Assembly: GCA_900546465.1 (NCBI GenBank)
Contig: URCX01000019.1
Coordinates: forward strand, 1-18,491
Length of the DNA: 18,491 nucleotides
DNA from: an uncultured Bacteroidota bacterium
GTDB lineage: Bacteria > Bacteroidota > Bacteroidia > Bacteroidales > P3
Direction of reading: 5' to 3'
The notes under the pieces were generated by a model. The model was not told the origin of the DNA. It ran no database searches and worked only from the letters and a program-made list of their open reading frames with translations. Made by a program: the position numbers and the translations under genes. Of the stretch, positions 9,001 to 15,120 are shown in pieces; positions within the stretch are counted from its first letter, which is position 1, and each line of letters opens with the position of its first letter.

Positions 9001-9148
9001 TGTTGGTAAAGGTTACAGCGAGTATGGAGCGGTAAGCCTTGGGATTTTTCAGTAATTTACTTACATATTCTACCGTCAGACTGAATGTTTTCCCGCTTCC
9101 TGCCGATGCCGAATATACTGTCAATTTGTTGTTTACTGCATTCATCAT
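6047..9148 (-). CDS. addA: AddA-like UvrD-family helicase/nuclease
   Basis: 1033 residues, SF1A helicase with a C-terminal nuclease. Motifs in order: Walker A ASAGSGKT (14-21), Ia VTFTNKATAEMK (45-56), II IDEFQDTS (371-378), III FGDVKQSIYRW (402-412), IV NYRTDAN (444-450), V IHKSKGLEYD (681-690) and VI LLYVAFTR (754-761). The PD-(D/E)XK part shows His887 in KLLHGVL, Asp958 in RPDRV, Asp971-Tyr-Lys973 in VVDYKF and Gln986 in QIKEY. This is the AddA/RecB layout, and the AddB-like gene follows after 14 bases, so the pair should unwind and resect DNA double-strand ends. Two consecutive ATGs (9148, 9145) could start it; the first is used. It follows the phosphoglycosyl transferase gene after 94 bases without a clear promoter. 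Chi recognition cannot be judged from sequence. Confidence 0.9.
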   Translation of the reverse strand: MMNAVNNKLTVYSASAGSGKTFSLTVEYVSKLLKNPKAYRSILAVTFTNKATAEMKSRILSVLWNLVYEPQKAQAEIDTIKGAKNSELSEIEKKNASFALSYILHDYNHFWIETIDTFFQRVLRNMAREIGVSSGFELLLNDDDFIAQAVEELKEDTRSDKDLKDCLQAFIDERMRQGKKWNYERDMKQFARNLSKDIIIEALERMQSESMQDILRETEKADVELKIFLEQMNAFIATAKQYAIEAGKPEAAFVYSDFKNGYTFANDKKTDGNIIKTSKKSEDRLFELRDRCTDYYNINFEKAKCLYVVYASARKLCLLKFISQREHELLKENNSFLLAHTQKLLNRMVVSEDIVPFMYERIGSRLQHIMIDEFQDTSLQAWKNFEFLLKECLSIGGDCAVFGDVKQSIYRWNDGDWHILKNLYDKPNNNDYKLSCNPHSLSDNYRTDANIVEFNNRFFGKVFKDIAGFPIEPQTPKKKLGQGELRFNFVKKEKEDDADELVMAKTVEEIDYFLDQGYDIGDIVLLFRNRDKARKMAKYLKDLDKSENRKYKYNPCSLDAFALDASAEVRKIIYLLRYISDRKDTVAAYWLKNFTGLENLDGLKDSNQVPLSLIDTVLVLIRDFGINSDDTFVMAFCDKLISYCSRNGNDIRRFLSYWSDKMHEESVTVKKDKNSLELQTIHKSKGLEYDVVIVPFCDWNMIDNRHTVWQENFATDKAVKVFETSLKSLRQMGIAYAEMAAEEEWLQQIDNINLLYVAFTRPKHCLSMVAQSPSKADLLKEIPSKVSAIVYNHLISVENCIMSAESETSGDSTVVLGMPTPKKQDTKAEATSLNPFLQRAETLQVKNKSNFGFEGIDYALSKAANDYFDKLNQEKENAGAKWGKLLHGVLSRIKTEADLPRALSGLNVDDAQAVKPIIESMLSDVKEKHWFDGTFRVMNERSIADSSAAEGETVKRPDRVMIRDNKAIVVDYKFIKSADSLSRYHDQIKEYGRRLRTMGFGEVELYLWAVESESDLFASLPESINRHIVQVAF

Positions 9149-9242
9149 TTTTCTTGGCTGTCAATGTTTTTGCTTATTCTTTCTGCTATATACAACGAAA
9201 GGATATGTGCGTTTTCATGGAACTTTCAATTCTCTTTTTCCC

Positions 9243-9833
9243 TTATTCATTGTTCTTTCCGGCTATTGTGCGAAAAATCAACTTTATATCCCTGAAAAAA
9301 TTTCTCGTATCTATGTAATTTAAGTTGAGTGCGAGTTTATCAGGCATTATAACGTCTATGTAATACTGCTCCGGATTTTCTGCCTTTGCCAAGAGATCGT
9401 TTTCATTTCTGTATTTCATGGAAGCAATATCCGTTATGCCGGGTCTCACCGAAAGAACTCTCCTTTGTTCCTCGGAATACATATTGACATACTTCCTTAC
9501 CTCCGGTCTCGGTCCCACAAAGCTCATATCTCCTTTGAGAACATTAAACAGTTGCGGTAATTCGTCCAATTTGTATTTACGAATAAAATATCCGGCTTTG
9601 GTTATGCGGCTGTCCTTACCTCCTACGGTAAGCAGTCCTTTCTTATCGGAACCTGTTGCCATGGAACGAAATTTATATAGAGTGAAGTCCCTACCGTTCA
9701 ATCCTACTCTCTGTTGTTTGTAAAACACTCCTCCCCTACTCGAAAGTCCTACCCAAAGAGACAAAAAGATGAATAAAGGCGACAAAATCACCAAGCCGAA
9801 GAACGAACAAACAATATCAAACAATCTTTTCAT
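9243..9833 (-). CDS. Small monotopic phosphoglycosyl transferase (bacterial sugar transferase)
   Basis: 196 residues with the minimal PglC-type architecture. One N-terminal hydrophobic re-entrant helix (residues 1-30, RLFDIVCSFFGLVILSPL) is followed by the catalytic domain. Motifs seen are YKQQRVG (38-44), YKFRSM (53-58), the catalytic Asp90-Glu91 dyad in KLDELPQL, SFVGPRPE (104-111) and RPGITD (130-135). Such enzymes move a sugar-1-phosphate from a UDP-sugar to undecaprenyl phosphate at the inner membrane, the first membrane step of capsule, O-antigen or glycoprotein glycan synthesis. The DegT aminotransferase gene ends 41 bases upstream, suggesting a UDP-diacetamido- or 4-amino-sugar as donor; that is inferred by analogy with PglE/PglC. 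No glycosyltransferase or flippase is nearby, so the rest of the pathway lies elsewhere. Confidence 0.9.
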   Translation of the reverse strand: MKRLFDIVCSFFGLVILSPLFIFLSLWVGLSSRGGVFYKQQRVGLNGRDFTLYKFRSMATGSDKKGLLTVGGKDSRITKAGYFIRKYKLDELPQLFNVLKGDMSFVGPRPEVRKYVNMYSEEQRRVLSVRPGITDIASMKYRNENDLLAKAENPEQYYIDVIMPDKLALNLNYIDTRNFFRDIKLIFRTIAGKNNE

Positions 9834-9874
9834 GAGAAAACAAAATCTAATCTTTGAATCAAAGAATGGTATCC

Positions 9875-11092
9875 CTATATTTTATCAGTCAATTCGTAGT
9901 ACAATTCCACAAGATTACGGACTATATACTCCACTTCCGCATTACCAAGTTGCGGATATATAGGAAGACTTATTTCTCTTGTGTAAGTATCCCAACTCTT
10001 GGGATAATCTCCTATTTTGTACCCCATTTGCTTGAATAATGTCAAACAAGGCAAGGGTATATAATGCACGTTGGTGGCTATTTCCCTTTCTGCCAACCTC
10101 TGAATAAGTTTATCCCTTATGCTTTCGGTTATCGGATTTATTCTTAGGGGAAATAAATGATATGATGATTGCATATAAGAACTATCCTTTGGCGGAAGAA
10201 TTGCCCAATGGTATTCTCCGAGCAATTTTCTGTAAAGTTCATAAACACGTTTTCTCTCTTCAAGAAGATAATCATACTTTCGCAGTTGTGCCAAAGCTAT
10301 TGCGGCATTCACATCAGGCATATTTATTTTCATTCCGTGAGCTACAATATCATACTTCCAAGCTCCCGCTTTCGTTTTTGTGAAAGCATCTTTCGTTTGT
10401 CCGTTAAGTGCCATTATCTTGAACCACTTTTGTATCTCATTTGTATCAAAGGTTTTCGGCAAATTAAAACAAATAGCACCTCCTTCGGCAGAAGTGATGT
10501 TTTTTACGGCATGAAAAGACATTACTGTTATATCCGCATACTTGCATACGTCCTTTCCGTTCAGTTTTGCTCCTATTGAATGTGCGGAATCAGATAAAAC
10601 CAATATTCTTCCCAATTTCTGTTGAACCTCTGACTCGGGAACAAACATAGAGTTCACCTCTTCATCATTCACAATCTCGCAAATCTTATCATATTCGCAA
10701 GGAAGCCCGCCCAAATCCACCGGTATTATCGCCTTGGTTTGCGGAGTAATTGCTTCTTTCAGCCGTTCGACATCAATGGTCAAATCATCGTTTATGTCAA
10801 CCATCACAGGTTTTGCACCTGCGTCCATTACAGCCATTGCGGTTGCACAATAAGTATATGCGGGAACTATAACCTCATCACCTTCCTTTAATTCCAACCA
10901 CTTCAAACTCAAAACTGCCCCGCTCGTCCATGAATTGACACATACCACACTTTCTATACCCAATCTCGTTTGCAATTTCTCTTCCAAAGCCTTTACTTTG
11001 GGACCTGTGGTAATCCAACCGCTTTTCAAGGATTCGTTAACCGAATCGATTACATCATCATCTATGTATGGCGGTGCAAAACTTATCTTCAT
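9875..11092 (-). CDS. DegT/DnrJ/EryC1/StrS family sugar aminotransferase
   Basis: 405 residues, PLP-dependent fold type I. The Schiff-base lysine is Lys197 in SFHAVKNIT. Asp168 in LSDSAHSIG should contact the PLP ring nitrogen, and SWTSGA (54-59) binds the phosphate. The N-terminal FAPPYIDDDVIDSV and KSGWITTGP are diagnostic of the DegT family of nucleotide-sugar aminotransferases (PglE, PseC, WecE type), which convert a 4-keto sugar to a 4-amino sugar. A phosphoglycosyl transferase gene follows, so the product probably feeds lipid-linked glycan assembly. Residues 131-160 look like an extra insert between strands (CEYDKICEIVNDEEVN...), also seen in some family members. A TAnnTTTG promoter element lies 26 bases upstream. 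The exact sugar cannot be told from sequence. Confidence 0.9.
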   Translation of the reverse strand: MKISFAPPYIDDDVIDSVNESLKSGWITTGPKVKALEEKLQTRLGIESVVCVNSWTSGAVLSLKWLELKEGDEVIVPAYTYCATAMAVMDAGAKPVMVDINDDLTIDVERLKEAITPQTKAIIPVDLGGLPCEYDKICEIVNDEEVNSMFVPESEVQQKLGRILVLSDSAHSIGAKLNGKDVCKYADITVMSFHAVKNITSAEGGAICFNLPKTFDTNEIQKWFKIMALNGQTKDAFTKTKAGAWKYDIVAHGMKINMPDVNAAIALAQLRKYDYLLEERKRVYELYRKLLGEYHWAILPPKDSSYMQSSYHLFPLRINPITESIRDKLIQRLAEREIATNVHYIPLPCLTLFKQMGYKIGDYPKSWDTYTREISLPIYPQLGNAEVEYIVRNLVELYYELTDKI

Positions 11093-11117
11093 ATTTCTTC
11101 GTTATTTATCCGTCATG

Positions 11118-11148
11118 CAAAGATACAAAAAAGCCTCTGCCCGAAAAC
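11118..11148 (-). promoter_or_regulatory. Predicted promoter for the aminotransferase gene
   Basis: On the minus strand TATCTTTG (11118-11125) fits the -7 element TAnnTTTG. The -33 region is weak (GTTTTC at 11143-11148, about 17-19 bases upstream). Transcription would begin near 11110, leaving a leader of only about 20 bases before the ATG at 11092. Confidence 0.5.
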
Positions 11149-11198
11149 TCTTCTTCCATACATTATTCCACAAAATTATTCCATTGCTTCATCAAAAT

Positions 11199-11285
11199 AA
11201 AACGCCGTTTCGTCTATACTGAAACGGCGGAAAAATTTCACGAAACGGCGTTTTAATTTTTTCTTTCGGCGTTTCGTGAAACGCT
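11199..11285 (+). repeat. Intergenic hairpin repeat, copy B
   Basis: AAAACGCCGTTTCG (11199-11212) pairs perfectly with CGAAACGGCGTTTT (11241-11254). An alternative stem pairs TTTCACGAAACG (11236-11247) with CGTTTCGTGAAA (11270-11281), and a third pairs CGCCGTTTC (11203-11211) with GAAACGGCG (11221-11229), so mutually exclusive folds are possible. It aligns to copy A at 44 of 54 ungapped positions. It lies 3' of the M28 peptidase gene and 5' of the aminotransferase gene. Confidence 0.75.
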
Positions 11286-11399
11286 TATCAAGCATTACAT
11301 TTCGTAAAGCCTATTCATACCATTAAAAAGCTAAGATTCAAAATATTGAAAGAGCATTCAGGCTTTGTTGCCACGTGAAACATTTTGAATAAACTTTCT

Positions 11400-12656
11400 C
11401 TAATACCTTCTGACAAACTCTTTCAGAAGATTACACAGGTCTATATGTTTGGTGAAATGCAAATCCTTGCCATCATCATACACTGTATGATATTCATTAT
11501 ACTCACAGCCGTAAGTAAATAAGAAATGAGCAGGAACAGATTTCATAACAAACGGACAATGGTCGCTATTGCAACTCTCATCTCCCAATACTACTTTGGC
11601 AAACCAATGATTTTCCGCATTGATACTTTGTAAAAGTTTTCCTGCTTGCAATTCTTTTTGTCCGTTTATTACAGCCAATCCCGTAGAACCTGTACCTGCC
11701 ATATCCAAATTAAACAAGAACTTCACCTTTGACAAATCAATCAAAGGATTTTCCGCAGCAACAGTAGAACCAACAAGACCTATCTCCTCCCCTGTTACAA
11801 ACAAAAACACTATAGAACATTCCGCAGGATTCTTTGCATAATAAGCTGCCATATCCAAAAGAACACTTACACCGCTTGCATTATCGTTTGCACCTGGAAA
11901 GTAAATGTCTCCCACCTTTCCGAGATGGTCATAATGGGATACAAAAACAAAACAACTATCTTTATGCTTCGTTCCTTCAACCATAGCCCATACATTTTGC
12001 GAATGATAGCAAGGCTCATATTTATTCTCTATTTGAAGAGACAAATAAGCTATCTTTTTTGATATAGGCTTAGCTTTCAACTGTAAAACAGCAAAAGGCA
12101 AAACAGAACTGCCGATAGAATACTGTATTTTGTCATATCCTTGAATTACAACCAACTCAGGTTTTACATTCTCTTTCTTCAAAGCCTTCAAAAACAAAAC
12201 AATATCCATATAAGACAAAGTTTCAATATTGAAAATCAATACTTTATTATTCAATTTCGACGTTTTTATCTTTTCCAATTCCTGTTTTGCATTGAAAAAC
12301 AGAGGTTTTACATTCTTCAATTCGATATTGCAAGATGGCGAAGAACCGAAAACGAGAAACTCCTCCCCTACCCTGAAATCTTTTATAGGCTTTCCAAATT
12401 TCAACTTCGCATCAAGAATATTATTCACGCTTATATCGACAGTTTGGAAACCATTATCGCCCATCAGCTTCGCACCATTATTTCGCAATTCGTTCCTTAT
12501 GAAATTTGCAGCCTTCTTATCGCCATCATCTATATAAGCTCTCCCTGCCATATATTGACTTGTCAAAGTATCCTTACAAAAAACAGCATAATTATATGAC
12601 TGAGAAAATGAAGTAAAACACAACATTACTGAAAAAATCAAGCACACTATTCGCAT
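11400..12656 (-). CDS. Secreted M28 family zinc aminopeptidase
   Basis: 418 residues with a signal peptide (1-19, hydrophobic, ending SFS-Q). The C-terminal half is an M28 catalytic domain with a complete two-zinc set: His241 in SHYDHLG, bridging Asp258 in PGANDNASG, Glu290/Glu291 in TGEEIGLVGS, Asp318 in NLDMAG, and His390 in EYHTVYDD. SDHCPF (364-369) and the zinc motifs match secreted M28 aminopeptidases of Bacteroidota. Residues about 60-235 form the less conserved N-terminal region expected in larger M28 proteins and may hold a PA-like or prodomain. The start overlaps the upstream gene by 10 bp (ATGCGAATAG), so the two are translationally coupled. It probably trims peptides in the periplasm or outside the cell. 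Confidence 0.92.
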   Translation of the reverse strand: MRIVCLIFSVMLCFTSFSQSYNYAVFCKDTLTSQYMAGRAYIDDGDKKAANFIRNELRNNGAKLMGDNGFQTVDISVNNILDAKLKFGKPIKDFRVGEEFLVFGSSPSCNIELKNVKPLFFNAKQELEKIKTSKLNNKVLIFNIETLSYMDIVLFLKALKKENVKPELVVIQGYDKIQYSIGSSVLPFAVLQLKAKPISKKIAYLSLQIENKYEPCYHSQNVWAMVEGTKHKDSCFVFVSHYDHLGKVGDIYFPGANDNASGVSVLLDMAAYYAKNPAECSIVFLFVTGEEIGLVGSTVAAENPLIDLSKVKFLFNLDMAGTGSTGLAVINGQKELQAGKLLQSINAENHWFAKVVLGDESCNSDHCPFVMKSVPAHFLFTYGCEYNEYHTVYDDGKDLHFTKHIDLCNLLKEFVRRY

Positions 12657-13282
12657 ATCACATTATTTGATTTGATTAAATACCTACTGTTATTCCATTG
12701 TGATTTCCATTCACTATCCGGAATCACATTATTTTTTCTATCCAAACTTCTTTGCAATTTATCCTTTGCAACTATTCTTGCACAACCTCTTGAAATTAAA
12801 ATCATTATTTCTTCAAAAACCTCATCTTTCTCCCTCACTCCTATCTTTGAAAACAAATATAATCCCAACTCATTATTATATTCGTCCATCGTTCTGCCCG
12901 CAAAGTCGTAACCGGAAAACGAACGAATAGAAAAAACATACTGATTGTAATCCTCATATATTATTCCTATTCTTCTGGATTTCTCAATCCCTATTTCAGA
13001 CGCAAGACTATACATCCAATATATATGTCTGAATGCATCTAAACGACTACCCTCGGAATTTGTTTCAAATAAATTTTCCTTATAAAGACTATCCATCGTA
13101 TTCAAAACCTCCTTTGATATTACAAGAGCTTTCTTTAATGAGGGTACATTCTTAATTGCCCACATCTTATTCTTGCAACTCATACTCCGAAATATCATTT
13201 TCTTGTTTTGTGCAATCGATTGACCACTCCAAATCAAGAACACAATAAAGAGTGTCGAAAATTTAAAACGATACATCTTCAT
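12647..13282 (-). CDS. Exported DUF6973-like protein of unknown function
   Basis: 211 residues from the ATG at 13282 (a second ATG is at 13276). A longer frame begins only with TTG at 13351 and would bury the signal peptide inside, so it is rejected. Residues 1-25 form a signal peptide or N-terminal helix (FKFSTLFIVFLIWSGQSIAQ). The core has DAFRHIYW (82-89), IYEDYN (108-113) and MDEYNNELGLYL (132-143). This order of R-H, acidic and N-N-E-x-G motifs resembles the DUF6973 family as I remember it, a helical domain of unproven activity found in secreted and toxin-like proteins. The assignment is from motif memory only. It precedes and overlaps the M28 peptidase gene, so the two are probably made together in the envelope. 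Confidence 0.7.
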   Translation of the reverse strand: MKMYRFKFSTLFIVFLIWSGQSIAQNKKMIFRSMSCKNKMWAIKNVPSLKKALVISKEVLNTMDSLYKENLFETNSEGSRLDAFRHIYWMYSLASEIGIEKSRRIGIIYEDYNQYVFSIRSFSGYDFAGRTMDEYNNELGLYLFSKIGVREKDEVFEEIMILISRGCARIVAKDKLQRSLDRKNNVIPDSEWKSQWNNSRYLIKSNNVICE

Positions 13283-13462
13283 AAGCGAATCTTTAAGCCA
13301 TATATCTTGCAAAAGAACGACCTCTTCATCACATTGTCCCGTCTTTCGCAAGATATAAAGTTAAAAGACAAGGAAATATAAGAGAAATCAGAATATAACA
13401 AACTATGCAACAATAATTTACAAAGTCGAATTTGTTAATTTGATAAACTCTTCCCTCCTCAC

Positions 13463-14410
13463 CTATTTTAGAATACCGAGCTGCTTTGATATATCCAACA
13501 TCTTATTTATAGGTTTTGCTGCCTGAGAAATCAAGTCTTGCGACAATGTTATTTCATAACACTCATTTTCAAGTGAGTTCAAAACCTTTTCCATGGTATT
13601 AAGTTTCATATGTCTGCAATCATTGCAAGCACAACTTTCATTTTGAGTTACTACAATAAACTCTTTGTCAGGGTTTTCTTGTTGAAGCTTATGTGTAATA
13701 CCGGATTCGGTTGCTACAAGGAAACGTTTGTGTTCGGAATCACTTATATATTTTATCATCGCTTGGGTAGAGCCGACAAAGTCTGCAAGTTTCAAAACCG
13801 CATCATTGCATTCCGGATGTGCAACCAAGATTGCATCCGGATTTTCGGCTTTCATCTTCAAAACATATTCGGAAGTGAGCAACTCATGCACTTCACAACT
13901 TCCATGCCAAAGCAGCATATTCCTTCCCGTTATTCTATTGATATATCCTCCGAGGTTTTTATCAGGTGCAAATATTATTTTCTGCTCCTTTGGTAAGGAT
14001 TCAACTATTTTCACCGCATTTCCGGAAGTACAGATTATGTCAGACAATGTCTTTATTTCCGCAGAACAATTTATATATGATATAACCTTATGTTCAGGAT
14101 AGCGTTCCTTAAATGCTTTGAAATCATCATATTTGCATGAATCAGCCAAAGAACATCCTGCATTCATGTCCGGAATTATCACTTTCTTTTCAGGATTAAG
14201 AATTTTTGCTGTTTCACCCATGAAATGTACTCCGCAGAACAAAATAATGTCTGCATTTGTTTCTTTCGCTTTTTGAGCCAAATTGAGACTGTCCCCTACA
14301 TAATCTGCTATATCCTGTATTTCAGGAATTTGATAGTAGTGAGCAAGTATAACTGCGTTTTTCTCTTTTTTCAGTGCCGAGATTTTCTCTGCAAGTTCAC
14401 GGTTAATCAT
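13463..14410 (-). CDS. nadA: Quinolinate synthase
   Basis: 315 residues. NadA condenses iminoaspartate with dihydroxyacetone phosphate to quinolinate in de novo NAD synthesis, using a [4Fe-4S] cluster. Three pseudo-repeated domains are visible with the expected signatures: AHYYQIPEIQDIADYVGDS near residues 23-41, PDMNAGCSLAD with Cys86, WHGSCEVH with Cys172, and CACNDCRHMKLNT, whose Cys260/262/265 supply the third ligand. HPEC (198-201) and VGSTQAM (212-218) bind substrate. The length fits the short bacterial form. No nadB or nadC is adjacent, so the pathway is split in this genome, or at least not clustered here. It is the first minus-strand gene left of a 753-bp divergent gap and has its own predicted promoter. 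Confidence 0.97.
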   Translation of the reverse strand: MINRELAEKISALKKEKNAVILAHYYQIPEIQDIADYVGDSLNLAQKAKETNADIILFCGVHFMGETAKILNPEKKVIIPDMNAGCSLADSCKYDDFKAFKERYPEHKVISYINCSAEIKTLSDIICTSGNAVKIVESLPKEQKIIFAPDKNLGGYINRITGRNMLLWHGSCEVHELLTSEYVLKMKAENPDAILVAHPECNDAVLKLADFVGSTQAMIKYISDSEHKRFLVATESGITHKLQQENPDKEFIVVTQNESCACNDCRHMKLNTMEKVLNSLENECYEITLSQDLISQAAKPINKMLDISKQLGILK

Positions 14411-14496
14411 AATAATGTACTTCTTTTTAAGTATTCTGTTATTGTTATATGTCGTTGATACTGTTGAAAACGAATCACACAGGCATTTTCAGCCTG

Positions 14497-14527
14497 CAAA
14501 ATTACTACTTTTTATCAACAAAACAAT
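14497..14527 (-). promoter_or_regulatory. Predicted nadA promoter with adjoining palindrome
   Basis: On the minus strand ATTG (14524-14527) is followed after exactly 19 bases by TAATTTTG (14497-14504), fitting TTG-N19-TAnnTTTG. Directly downstream, at the expected start of transcription, lies the interrupted palindrome CAGGC-N7-GCCTG (14480-14496), which could be an operator or a leader hairpin. The leader to the ATG at 14410 is about 80 bases. Confidence 0.5.
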
Positions 14528-14643
14528 GACAATTACTCACAATTCAATCGTTTACATATCAAGAATTTATCCTTATTGCAAACAAAATTTCCATTTGTAC
14601 TTTTTGTTGAAAAGATAAAGTTTGCTTTTTAGTCCATGGAAAC

Positions 14644-14652
14644 TGTGTAAAA
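14644..14652 (-). other. DnaA-box match
   Basis: The minus strand reads TTTTACACA, an exact match to the consensus TTWTNCACA. It sits in the divergent gap 50 bases from a second match in the opposite orientation. Confidence 0.35.
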
Positions 14653-14700
14653 GCTGTTTGTTCTTGGTTGGAAAACTGCTTTGTTTTCAACAGAAGAAAC

Positions 14701-14709
14701 TTATTCACA
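14701..14709 (+). other. DnaA-box match
   Basis: TTATTCACA is an exact match to TTATNCACA. It is followed about 110 bases later by the AT-rich stretch. A one-mismatch copy, TTACTCACA, lies at 14533-14541. Confidence 0.4.
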
Positions 14710-14921
14710 TTTTTGCAGCAATTTATCGACATGTTTTTCTGTGAGATATGAACAATATGTTTGTTTGATGTTGGAAACTTTGATTCTTGCCTTTTTCATT
14801 GTGGATTTGTTTACTCGGATAATCTTATGTAATTGTCAGATTATAATTATATATAACCAAAGTTATAAGTCGGATAATCAGTTGTTTATAATCATGAAAT
14901 TAAAAAGCTGTTTTACTATTG

Positions 14922-15003
14922 ATGAAACGCCGTTTGAATTTTCTAAAACGGCGTTTCATGAAATTGTTTCGCCCTTTCATTGATTGAAGAACGCCCTTTT
15001 AGA
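14922..15003 (+). repeat. Intergenic hairpin repeat, copy C
   Basis: ATGAAACGCCGTTT (14922-14935) pairs perfectly with AAACGGCGTTTCAT (14946-14959). The following 22 bases (14959-14980) match copy A (1895-1916) at 21 positions, and ACGCCCTTTTAGA (14991-15003) is identical to 1948-1960. Relative to A, about 21 bases between these blocks are missing, so the second hairpin cannot form. It lies between two divergent genes, so it is not a terminator of either neighbour. Confidence 0.7.
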
Positions 15004-15085
15004 GAGATTGTTGTTTGTTCCGATATAAATAATCAGTGGGTGAATATTTTGCGTTTGAAGAGGCGTCCAGCTGAAAAATAATTAT

Positions 15086-15093
15086 TACCTTTG
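15086..15093 (+). promoter_or_regulatory. Predicted -7 element of the rpiB operon
   Basis: TACCTTTG, followed by C, is an exact match to TAnnTTTG. No TTG lies at the expected 19-21 base spacing; the nearest TTTG (15054-15057) is 28 bases away. Transcription would begin near 15100, just before a leader hairpin. Confidence 0.5.
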
Positions 15094-15105
15094 CTATCCG
15101 TTTTT

Positions 15106-15120
15106 CCGCTCTTTGAGCGG
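15106..15120 (+). other. Leader hairpin upstream of rpiB
   Basis: CCGCTC-TTT-GAGCGG is a perfect 6-bp stem with a 3-base loop, placed at the very 5' end of the predicted rpiB transcript. It may protect the mRNA 5' end. No riboswitch architecture is visible. Confidence 0.35.

Larger units (their letters stand above)
11093..11399. other. 307-bp intergenic region with repeat copy B and a near-parS sequence
   Basis: No gene is supported. From left to right it holds the aminotransferase promoter (11118-11148), repeat copy B (11199-11285), a 7-bp inverted repeat AAAGCCT/AGGCTTT (11306-11312 and 11360-11366), and a 9-bp inverted repeat ATTCAAAAT/ATTTTGAAT (11336-11344 and 11382-11390) just past the M28 stop codon. 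The parS-like sequence (11366-11382) lies inside that last stem-loop. Confidence 0.6.

Noticed and set aside
8426..9055. 209-codon plus-strand frame, and the 195-codon frame at 3510-4097
   Set aside because: Both are antisense to well-supported addA and addB genes, have cysteine- and phenylalanine-rich compositions typical of reversed coding frames, and show no domain.
13283..13351. N-terminal extension of the DUF6973-like protein from TTG at 13351
   Set aside because: It would place the signal peptide 23 residues inside the protein; the ATG at 13282 gives a normal exported protein.
14681..14983. 100-codon plus-strand frame in the nadA-rpiB gap
   Set aside because: It runs through the AT-rich stretch and into repeat copy C, has no recognisable family or ribosome binding site, and reads like chance translation of T-rich DNA.
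15054..15093. Complete -33/-7 promoter for rpiB using TTTG at 15054
   Set aside because: The spacing is 28 bases, well outside the usual 19-21; only the -7 element was kept.
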